From NCBI GenBank assembly GCA_025927475.1, contig JAICLL010000001.1, positions 62,001-126,000 of the forward strand: a stretch of 64,000 nucleotides of DNA, given 5' to 3'. The position numbers and the translations under genes were made by a program. Source of the stretch: Pirellulales bacterium. Its GTDB lineage: Bacteria; Planctomycetota; Planctomycetia; Pirellulales; JAICIG01. The notes below the pieces were generated by a model, which searched no databases, was not told the DNA's origin, and was given only the letters and a program-made list of their open reading frames with translations. Shown here one piece after another: positions 48,003-55,563 of the stretch; position 1 is the first letter of the stretch, and every line of letters starts with the position of its first letter.

Positions 48003-50204
48003 TTACGGCGACGGCAGCTCCAGCGCGCTGCGAATCAGCAAGCCTTGTTCAGTTACGATTGTCTGATCGACGCTCACGCCAACGGCGCCTTCCAATTCGC
48101 CGTCGGTGGGCAGCAGTTCCTTGAGTTTGTTGAAGATCGCCGCCGCCTCGGGATCGGCGGCGTCCCCGGCAGCCGACTGGGCGCGATACCGCGGCGGCGA
48201 ACTCGCCAGGTGTACCGGCGAGGTCAACTGATCGAGCAGCGAAAGCAAAGCTTGCCGCAAATCGGCTCCTGAACTGTCGCCGGCCAGGCTATAGGAAAGG
48301 CACTTTTCCAAGGGCATCAGTGAACGCGCCCGCTCGACCACGCCGCTGGTGCGCAGCGCCGCGCCGGCTTCGGGCGGCGTCCGCAACACCGAGAGCAGCG
48401 ATTCGCTCACGCCGGGACCGATGCCAATCACCAGACGGCTGGTGCCCAAAAAAATGCCCAGATCTTGTCCGCCCGCCGACATGCGATAGCCGTTAAAACC
48501 CTGCTCTTCGACCGCGTGCAGACCGCCGGCGCCCGAGCCGGCGAAATGATCGAGCAATCGTTCCCAGATTTGCTCGTCGTTGACCGGCACCACGATGCCT
48601 AGCCGCACGGTTGAGGCGGCTTGAGCTGCCGAATCGTCCGCGGTCTGCGCCCCAGACTTGGTTGGAAAGCTGACAATCGAAAACTGCCGGCCCAACGATG
48701 CCAACAGGGCCGTCAGATCGGCGCCGGTAAAAAGTTTCGCGACGGTTTCGATCTGGTCAAACGCCTGACTGCCGCGCTGCCCGCCTTGTTGTCCAGCCAA
48801 TTGCTTGAGCGACGTATAGGCCTTGGCCAGGTCGAAGCTGATCTCTTGATACTCATTAGCGCTGGCGGGCACCCAGGCCGGTGGGTCGGGCGTCAGCGTG
48901 TCTTGATCGAGCAGCGCCACCACGCCGCTGCGCGGAGCCGGCGCCGACAATACGACCGCCGATCTCAACACCGAACCGTCCAGCGAAGTCCGCAGCGCCA
49001 ATGGCCCCAGCGCCCCCAGCCCCAGCGACTCGATTGCCCGCTGTGCCTGCCCGGTGCTGTCCAAGTCGGCCAGCTTGACCAGAGGCCGCGGGTCGCCCAC
49101 GATCTCGATCAACGTCTTGCCGGCGGGAAGCTGTTCGCCGACGCCGGGAGTGGCCAGCAATCCGGCAACGCGCCCCGTGCTCGCCCCGTTCTGACCCGAG
49201 AGAAACCGGCCGAACATCGCGGTGGCGGCTTCCAACCCGGTCACTTCGTCCCAGTCGATCGATTCGTCACCGGCTTTGCGCATCGCCCGCACCTTGTTGG
49301 ACGATTGAGGGAACGTCATCCCCCACAGCAGCCGCCCTTGCTGCCGCGCCAGAAAGAAGTGCATCCGGTCGGTTTCTTCGCGCGGGGCTTCTTGCAGCCG
49401 CTTTTGATGCTCGGTAATTCGTTGCTGAATTTCGTCTTCCGACAGCTCGCCGCTGGGACCGGGCGTGAAATCAATTTTGGGAGTCTCGGTGGTCAAGATA
49501 GGTCCGGCCAGGTGCGTCACATCGAGGCCGGCGATCTGCAGGTCATCACGCACCAGCGCGTGCGGTTCGTCGGCCTGCTCGGCCACCACCGCTTGCAGCG
49601 CGGCCAGTAATCGCCGCGAGACATCCTCGCCCGCATCGAGCCAACCCAACCCCACCACCAGCGGTTCGCGCTCGGCCCGCGGTTCGAGGGCCACGGCAAA
49701 GCCCACCTCACCACGCAGCAACTCACGCCAATCTTCGGGCTTGAGATCATAGCGGCCAAGGGCCTCTCGCATCTCATCCCAATCTTCAGGCGATGCCGAC
49801 ACGAAGGCGTCGGCCAGGCGGTCGAGCCGGTCGGAACTGAGCAACACCGCGCCGAGTTTGGTTTGTTGACGAAGTGCATCGACGAACGCCGCGCCGCCCG
49901 GCAACCGAACGACCATTGCTGTCTCGTCAGGCAAGGCCGCCCAAGCCGGCGGCAACTCGACAGCGCGGGCCTGGCTTGCAAGCAAACAAACCAGCGCTAG
50001 CCCCAGGTGGCCCCGGCCCTTATGGCCGGCCTGCGGTGGTCGACGCGGTAATTGTCCGCCACAAGGGCGGGAGCTACCGGGGCATCGCCAAGGCTCTGCC
50101 CCAGCCACCGGGGACCCATCTACTGAGGCACGTCGAATCCAAAATCCAAAATCCAAAATCCAAAATCGCAAGCCCGTTCCGCTCTTCGCACTGGTATCGC
50201 TCAC
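48003..50204 (-). CDS. Large secreted protein of unknown function (DUF3352-like layout), repeat-invaded N-terminus
   Basis: A 733-residue protein. The conserved-looking part starts with a signal-like LGLALVCLLASQARAVELPP, then ALPDETAMVVRLPGGAAFVD and a long beta/alpha region with repeated weak similarity; DUF3352-type proteins look like this. The only start coupled to the upstream gene is GTG 50204, which overlaps the protease stop as GTGA. The ~65 residues between it and the signal peptide come from repeats: FWILDFGFWI (heptamers at 50136-50163) and GAEPWRCPG (dispersed motif at 50077). A CTG or other start nearer the signal peptide is possible. Confidence 0.7.
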   Translation of the reverse strand: MSDTSAKSGTGLRFWILDFGFWIRRASVDGSPVAGAEPWRCPGSSRPCGGQLPRRPPQAGHKGRGHLGLALVCLLASQARAVELPPAWAALPDETAMVVRLPGGAAFVDALRQQTKLGAVLLSSDRLDRLADAFVSASPEDWDEMREALGRYDLKPEDWRELLRGEVGFAVALEPRAEREPLVVGLGWLDAGEDVSRRLLAALQAVVAEQADEPHALVRDDLQIAGLDVTHLAGPILTTETPKIDFTPGPSGELSEDEIQQRITEHQKRLQEAPREETDRMHFFLARQQGRLLWGMTFPQSSNKVRAMRKAGDESIDWDEVTGLEAATAMFGRFLSGQNGASTGRVAGLLATPGVGEQLPAGKTLIEIVGDPRPLVKLADLDSTGQAQRAIESLGLGALGPLALRTSLDGSVLRSAVVLSAPAPRSGVVALLDQDTLTPDPPAWVPASANEYQEISFDLAKAYTSLKQLAGQQGGQRGSQAFDQIETVAKLFTGADLTALLASLGRQFSIVSFPTKSGAQTADDSAAQAASTVRLGIVVPVNDEQIWERLLDHFAGSGAGGLHAVEEQGFNGYRMSAGGQDLGIFLGTSRLVIGIGPGVSESLLSVLRTPPEAGAALRTSGVVERARSLMPLEKCLSYSLAGDSSGADLRQALLSLLDQLTSPVHLASSPPRYRAQSAAGDAADPEAAAIFNKLKELLPTDGELEGAVGVSVDQTIVTEQGLLIRSALELPSP
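50077..50111. repeat. Dispersed repeat copy (minus orientation)
   Basis: CCGGGGCATCGCCAAGGCTC and the following TGCCCCAGCCACCGG, the clearest copy of the family. It lies within the frame of the large secreted protein gene. Confidence 0.85.
50136..50163. repeat. Four-unit heptamer array
   Basis: AATCCAA repeated four times exactly (complement unit GGATTTT), in frame within the start of the large secreted protein gene. Confidence 0.95.
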
Positions 50205-51241
50205 GATGCATTGTCCTTGTTGTCTGATGGTGAAGTGGCCGTGTTGGTTTCGCCCGGCGCACGAAACGGCGGCGCCAAGTACGTCGCGCCGTTGAGCGGC
50301 TGCGTGGTGTCGTAGAGATAACTCTCGCGGTGCAAGAGGAAATCGATCAGGTCGCCCGCCGGAATGCCGAACGCCAGTCCATCGAACGACGTGGCCCCGG
50401 CGCACACAATGCCGACCACTTCGCCCCGAGCATTGAACAGCGGTCCGCCACTGTTGCCGGGATTGATGGAAGCGTCGGTTTGAATGAGCCGCAGATGGCC
50501 GATGGTGCGCGTGGCCGAGCTGACAATGCCTTGTGTGACCGACCGTTCCAGCCCCAGCGGGTTGCCAATGGCAAACACCAGATCGCCCACGCGCAGGTCG
50601 TCAGAATTGTTGATCACCACCGGCTCGGGCGGATCGGCCTTCAGTTCGGAAAGATCGAGCTGCAACAGCGCGATATCGCGCAGCGGCTGCAATGCCAAGA
50701 TACGCACCTTTTTCAGCTCTTGCTTTTCGTAGCCTTGCTCCGTGCGGCGGAACAGCGTCACCTGGGCTTTGTTCTGGCCCTCAACCACGTGATAGTTGGT
50801 AATCAGGTGCCCCTGCTTGCTGATGATAAAACCGCTGCCGGTGCCGGTGGAGTTTTTCACCACCACCACCGCGTCGCCGTGACGTTTGACCAGTTCGGGC
50901 ACGTCGGCCGGTTCGAGCCGGCCCGTGTGAAAGATGCCGTGATCTTGGCGGCGTTCGTTCTTGGCGGCCGTTTCTTCGCGGCTGATGTCGAGCACCCGCG
51001 CGGCGGGCAAGTTGAGCACATCGAAGCCCAAGTCGAGCACCACGCCGTCTTTGCTTTCGCGCAGCAGGGTGGCGCTGATTTTGGCGCCGCCCACCAGCGT
51101 CACGGTCACCTGGTCGGCGGCCTCGGCCGGCAGCGCGCACATGGCAAAGAGCACCGCGAGGAGAACCGCTCGATGCGGCCCACCACGACGACCTAGGAAG
51201 GTCATCCTACGGGACCATTGGCGAGTATCCCTGGAACTCAT
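50201..51241 (-). CDS. Secreted trypsin-like (DegP-type) serine protease without PDZ domain
   Basis: A 346-residue protein. A signal peptide (AVLLAVLFAMCALPAEAADQ) is followed by a small N-terminal domain and a chymotrypsin fold. The catalytic triad is His in LITNYHVVEG, Asp in RDIALLQLD and Ser in INPGNSGGPLF. No PDZ domain follows, unlike DegP and DegQ. The start overlaps the upstream stop as ATGA (51241), and its own stop overlaps the next start as GTGA. Residues 11-19 (RRMTFLGRR) come from a repeat copy at 51188-51210; Met13 is a possible alternative start. Confidence 0.9.
   Translation of the reverse strand: MSSRDTRQWSRRMTFLGRRGGPHRAVLLAVLFAMCALPAEAADQVTVTLVGGAKISATLLRESKDGVVLDLGFDVLNLPAARVLDISREETAAKNERRQDHGIFHTGRLEPADVPELVKRHGDAVVVVKNSTGTGSGFIISKQGHLITNYHVVEGQNKAQVTLFRRTEQGYEKQELKKVRILALQPLRDIALLQLDLSELKADPPEPVVINNSDDLRVGDLVFAIGNPLGLERSVTQGIVSSATRTIGHLRLIQTDASINPGNSGGPLFNARGEVVGIVCAGATSFDGLAFGIPAGDLIDFLLHRESYLYDTTQPLNGATYLAPPFRAPGETNTATSPSDNKDNAS
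51188..51210. repeat. Half-copy of the 23-bp inverted-repeat family inside the protease gene
   Basis: Matches one arm of the repeat at 44856-44878 at 20 of 23 positions, around CCTAGGAAGG. It is read in frame as part of the signal peptide n-region. Confidence 0.8.
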
Positions 51242-53421
51242 TTCATTTCCCTCCCCATATAAAGCAGCAAGCGGTCGTGGCAGAGCAAGGCCGCGTCGCG
51301 TGAACCGTCACCGTCGGCATTCAGGCCGATGATCAGCCGCGGTTCGGGCGCCTGGGAATGCTGCCGACCGCCGTATGGATACGTCTGGTCTTCGAACACC
51401 GGCCACGAAAGCCGCGGCTTCAGGCCCTCGTTGGTGCGGGCCAACACGGTCAACTGGTGCCGACGATCGTCGCAAAGAATCACTTCGTCCACGCCGTCGC
51501 CATCCAGATCGCTGGTCATGATGCGGTGGATGGTCGCTTCTTTCACGCCGCTGGGCCGGCCCACCCGGCTGTCGAGACTATCGAGCAATTTCAGCTCCCA
51601 CGATCGGCCGCGGCTGAGCCGAACAAGCCGGTCCTGATCGACCAGCATCATGCCCAACAGCGGATCGTGCGTCAGCCGCGCGCCGCCGGGCAAACGCAAG
51701 GTTTCCGCCTCGCGCAAAATGCCGGCTTCGTCGGGCTTGAGCCGATGCACGAAGTTACCGCCCTGTTCCAGTGCCCAGGCCTGGCCGTCTGCCAGCGGCA
51801 CGAAGCTGGCCATCCGCTGGCCGGCGGAAAGCATGATCTGATCGGCGGCCTGCAAGCTTTCGTCGAGCCATTGCACCACGCCTTCCGTCATGCGCGCGGC
51901 CCGCGGCTGGCCGCCGAACTCCAGCAAATCAAATTCGCCCAAGTCGGCTTTGCTCAGGTGGGCTGGCTCGCTGATCTGCGTCATGCCATCGACCAGCCGC
52001 ACCAGCTTGGCGCTTTTGGCGAAGGCGTCTTTTATCAGCAGCGTCTCGCCGCCGAGCCAAACCGCTTTCTCGACTTTCGGCCCGACGCCCGTGAAGCGCG
52101 TGCGGCTGGCCTCCGCCTGGCCCGGCTGCCAGACATAAAGATCGAGATCGCCGCCCACCCGCTGCACCCACCACGCCCGCTGGCCGACGCGGTCGAGCGC
52201 CAGAATGCGGCGGTCGTTTACCTCCGCCGACTGAGGCAGCGGCTTGGGATACGTCAGCCGGGCAGAGTCCCAGCGGCTTTCGTACAAGTCGGAAGCGTCT
52301 TTGGTCCAAATGAGCAACGTTCCGGGCTGAGCCGGCGGCGCCACCATGCCGCGAATGTTGCCAATCGTGGGAAAGGTTTGCTCGGCAAGCCAGCCTTCGC
52401 CGCCCAACGGCTGCACCCGCAACCGCGGCTGCGAGGGATCGACGGCCACCAGTGCCGGCTGCTGGCCGAGCGAAAGCCCGCACCAGATGGCGCTCGCCCC
52501 ACCGCTGATGGGCACCGACTCTTGCCGCCCCAGTTCTTTTTCTTCTCCGCGGGCCATGGCATATCGCCGCAACACGCCGTGCTGCGCCCCGCCCAGCAAC
52601 AAGATTTCCGCCGGCTTTGCAGGCGCCGCCAGCACGTCGAAGCCTTGCACCGTCTGATCGAATAGCGCCTGGGCCGGCAGCAACTTGCCCTCAAAACATT
52701 CATACCAGCGAATGGTCTGCCGCGATTGCTGGCTCCACTCCACCAAATCGAGATCGCCGTCGCCGTCGAGATCGGCCAGCCGCCAATCGTGCCGGCCATG
52801 CCCTTCCCGCGGGCTGAGCCACGCCGGGCGGCTGCCGACAGTGACCTTCAGCGACTGGATGCCTTGTTCATAGCTGACCAGCAACTCGAATTTGCCGTCA
52901 GCCTGGGGCCGGGCCAACAGGTGCCGCCGACCGGTCGGCGTTCCGGCCAATAGATCCCACGTGCCTCGCTTAGTCCATTTGTCGGAGCCGTCGTAATGAT
53001 AGGCCAGCACTTTGTTCGAAGGGCTGGTCAGAATCAGCAATTCGGGCTTTTGGTCGCCATCGAGATCCTGAGCCACCACGCCGAGCGGCAACTCTTCCAG
53101 CGCCAACTCGGTTTTCTTCCAATCGGGCGCCAGCGGCAGCTCATTCACGCGGTCGGGATCGAGATCAACCACCGGCTCCGCCGAACGATCTTCGGGCTTC
53201 AGCCAGCGAAACACATCGAGCCTGGCATCGCGGGTATTCACCACGATCAGTTCATCGTGTCCCTCGCCGTCGAGGTCGACGGCCAGCATCTGGTTGGGAT
53301 TGCCGTCTTGGCTGATGACGCGCATACCCTGCCAGCCGACAAAATCATCGGCCCCGGCTGGCGTCGCGCAGCAAAGCAACAAACCCAGGCTCTTAAAGAC
53401 AAAACCCATTCGCCGCATCAT
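51238..53421 (-). CDS. Secreted FG-GAP/VCBS-repeat protein
   Basis: A 727-residue protein with a signal peptide (GFVFKSLGLLLCCATPAGAD). Calcium-loop repeats of the FG-GAP/VCBS type are visible: AVDLDGEGHDELIVV, AQDLDGDQKPELLIL, LADLDGDGDLDLVEW and TSDLDGDGVDEVILC. This suggests a beta-propeller that binds carbohydrate or protein outside the cell (inference). It is the first of three genes joined by 4-bp overlaps with the protease and the large secreted protein. Confidence 0.88.
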   Translation of the reverse strand: MMRRMGFVFKSLGLLLCCATPAGADDFVGWQGMRVISQDGNPNQMLAVDLDGEGHDELIVVNTRDARLDVFRWLKPEDRSAEPVVDLDPDRVNELPLAPDWKKTELALEELPLGVVAQDLDGDQKPELLILTSPSNKVLAYHYDGSDKWTKRGTWDLLAGTPTGRRHLLARPQADGKFELLVSYEQGIQSLKVTVGSRPAWLSPREGHGRHDWRLADLDGDGDLDLVEWSQQSRQTIRWYECFEGKLLPAQALFDQTVQGFDVLAAPAKPAEILLLGGAQHGVLRRYAMARGEEKELGRQESVPISGGASAIWCGLSLGQQPALVAVDPSQPRLRVQPLGGEGWLAEQTFPTIGNIRGMVAPPAQPGTLLIWTKDASDLYESRWDSARLTYPKPLPQSAEVNDRRILALDRVGQRAWWVQRVGGDLDLYVWQPGQAEASRTRFTGVGPKVEKAVWLGGETLLIKDAFAKSAKLVRLVDGMTQISEPAHLSKADLGEFDLLEFGGQPRAARMTEGVVQWLDESLQAADQIMLSAGQRMASFVPLADGQAWALEQGGNFVHRLKPDEAGILREAETLRLPGGARLTHDPLLGMMLVDQDRLVRLSRGRSWELKLLDSLDSRVGRPSGVKEATIHRIMTSDLDGDGVDEVILCDDRRHQLTVLARTNEGLKPRLSWPVFEDQTYPYGGRQHSQAPEPRLIIGLNADGDGSRDAALLCHDRLLLYMGREMK

Positions 53422-53576
53422 TTCGCTCTGGGCAATCGCCCCTGGAAGATCCTGGCGCCCTCAACCGTGATTCGCCGCTGTCCGCCGCCCGGGCAGCCGC
53501 GCCGTGGGCGCTGTGCGATTCACTATATCTCGGCGCGGGCGAGTTCACAATTTGCCGGTGGGGCAACAAATGCCAC

Positions 53577-53657
53577 CGTGGCTGGGGCAGAGCCTGGGCG
53601 ATGCCCTGACTGGTCCGCTTCCGGGCATCGGCAAGCCTTCGCCCCAGCCACCAGCGG
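53577..53657. repeat. Inverted pair of dispersed repeat copies
   Basis: A plus-orientation copy (53577-53607: GTGGCTGGGGCAGAGCCTGG, then CGATGCC) and a minus-orientation copy (53622-53657: CCGGGCATCGGCAAGCCTTC, then GCCCCAGCCACCAG). Together they form a hairpin-like unit. It fills part of the 316-bp gap between the FG-GAP gene and the cytochrome gene, which holds no other feature. Confidence 0.8.
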
Positions 53658-53737
53658 TAAGGCGGCATAAATAGCACCGGCAACTACCGGTCTCGAGAAT
53701 GAAGCCCGATCAGAGCACAACGACGGCTTGCTTCTCC

Positions 53738-55324
53738 TCACAGCACCCGCATAAACGCCACCAGGTCGGCCTTCTCCTCGTCGGTTAGCTCCAGGCCAAA
53801 TACCAGATTGAAAAACTCGATGGTGTCTTCCAGGGTCAGGCAGCGGCCGTCGTGCAAATAGGGCGGGCTTTCCTTGATGCCACGCAGCGTGAAGGTCTTG
53901 ATGGGCCCGTCGCCCGGCTCATCCAAAAACCGCTCGAGCCGCAGGTCGTGCATCTCGTTATCCAAATAGAACGGCGCCGGATGGCACACGCCGCACTGGG
54001 CCTTGCCAAAAAACAGCTTTTCGCCCCGCTGTTCACTTTCGGTCGCCTTCGAGGCGATCAGCCGCCCCAGCTCGTTCAGTTTCGGGGCCGGCGGAAAATC
54101 GAGCATGTTTTGAAGTTGAGCCATGTGCGTCACCTGCACCCGCGGGATGATCGTAAAACCCTTCTTCATCGAGTGGATCGGATCGCCGTTGAAATACGCG
54201 GTGCGAAACTCGAACTCCGAAAAATCCTCGACGCTTCGCAAGCTGCGCTTCGAGCCGTGAATCTGCTGATGAAACACGCCCCGCAGGCTGACCGTATCGA
54301 GCCGGAACCGCCGCCGCTGCGGCCGCTCGTCGGGGCTGAGGTGAAACTGCCCAGTGGTGTGGCCATTCACGTGGCAATCGAAACAGGCCACGCCCAGGCT
54401 CGGCTGCCGGCTCTTGCGGTCGTCGGTGGGATTGAATTCTTCCTGCGGAAACGGCGTGAGCAACATTCGCAGCCCGTCGAGCTGCACCGGCGTCAGAATG
54501 TCTTTGAACAGCCGATAGTAATTGTTGATCGACACCACCTCGCCGCGCGAGACATCGCCCAGTTCGGGCCGGCTCTGCAGATAGATGGCCGGCGGAAACT
54601 CGGGCAAAAACGCTTCGGGCAAATCGAAATCGACATCGAACCGTTCCAGCCGCGGAAACATTTCAATTTGCATCTTGGGAAACACCTGCCCACCGGTCGT
54701 GTGTTTGGGATGAGGCAGCGAGGGATAGGGAAACGCCTTTTGCTGACGGATGTCGTCGGCGGGCATTTTGCCCAGCGCCTGCCACGACATCCCGCGCTTC
54801 AGCCGGGCGGTTGGCCCCACGGCCAGCGGCTTGCCGCGCGACATGCGGGCTTCGCGGTCGAGCTTCGGCTCCAGATCGTAGCGCTGGCCGAGCAGCTTTT
54901 CTTGCATCTGCATCACGTTGGGCTTGGCCTGGACGTCTTGCTTCATCACCGCGTCGAAGGTGGTCATGGGCTTATCGCTGTTCAGCGGATCGCGATAAAA
55001 ATCAAAGCCGGTGTTCTCGCCTTCTTTGGGTTGATCGGCCAGTTCCGCGTTGATGGCCTGGGCCTCGGTGGCCTTGAAACGATCGGAGCGATCGTGTTCC
55101 GACTGCTTTTGTTCCGGGCGGGTGATTTTGACTTGCCGGGGCGTCTGCGCCGCTTCGACCGCGTCTGCCGGCGCGCGATCGTCAGCCGGCTGCCTGGCTT
55201 GGGCAGCGGATCGCTTTGAGGGTTGCTCTGCGTTGTTTTGTGCGGCATTGTTTGGTGCGGCATATGAGCAGCCACACGCAAACGATGCAACCAAGAAGAC
55301 CAACGTCGTAAGTCGGCGGAACAT
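53738..55324 (-). CDS. Dihaem cytochrome c, peroxidase-like
   Basis: A 528-residue secreted protein with two c-haem motifs: CFDCH near residue 312 (LGVACFDCHVNGHTTGQFHL) and CGVCH near 442 (GKAQCGVCHPAPFYLDN). PPYLHDGRCLTLEDTIEFFN near the end matches the C-terminal domain of MauG/cytochrome c peroxidase relatives. The N-terminus has a signal with a lipobox-like ACGC and a long charged linker before the haem domains. Peroxidase activity is not shown by sequence; electron transfer is the safe claim. Confidence 0.85.
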   Translation of the reverse strand: MFRRLTTLVFLVASFACGCSYAAPNNAAQNNAEQPSKRSAAQARQPADDRAPADAVEAAQTPRQVKITRPEQKQSEHDRSDRFKATEAQAINAELADQPKEGENTGFDFYRDPLNSDKPMTTFDAVMKQDVQAKPNVMQMQEKLLGQRYDLEPKLDREARMSRGKPLAVGPTARLKRGMSWQALGKMPADDIRQQKAFPYPSLPHPKHTTGGQVFPKMQIEMFPRLERFDVDFDLPEAFLPEFPPAIYLQSRPELGDVSRGEVVSINNYYRLFKDILTPVQLDGLRMLLTPFPQEEFNPTDDRKSRQPSLGVACFDCHVNGHTTGQFHLSPDERPQRRRFRLDTVSLRGVFHQQIHGSKRSLRSVEDFSEFEFRTAYFNGDPIHSMKKGFTIIPRVQVTHMAQLQNMLDFPPAPKLNELGRLIASKATESEQRGEKLFFGKAQCGVCHPAPFYLDNEMHDLRLERFLDEPGDGPIKTFTLRGIKESPPYLHDGRCLTLEDTIEFFNLVFGLELTDEEKADLVAFMRVL

Positions 55325-55563
55325 GGCGATTCTCCCAGAGAGCGGTGCAGACTACGCACCGGAGGCTTGCAACCGCGGTGCCGAAGCGCGCAATTCAGAT
55401 GCTTAGAAGCCCTGCGCGTTCGCCGCGAATAGGGAAATTCGTCGCCAACACACTTTTGCGTCTCAGCGTGATGACGCAGCCCAAGAGCGCTTGACCCGCG
55501 CCATCGAAAGACCTAGATTCCAAGGGGTGCTTCAAAGACGTAAATCCATCCAGGACAAGGCTC

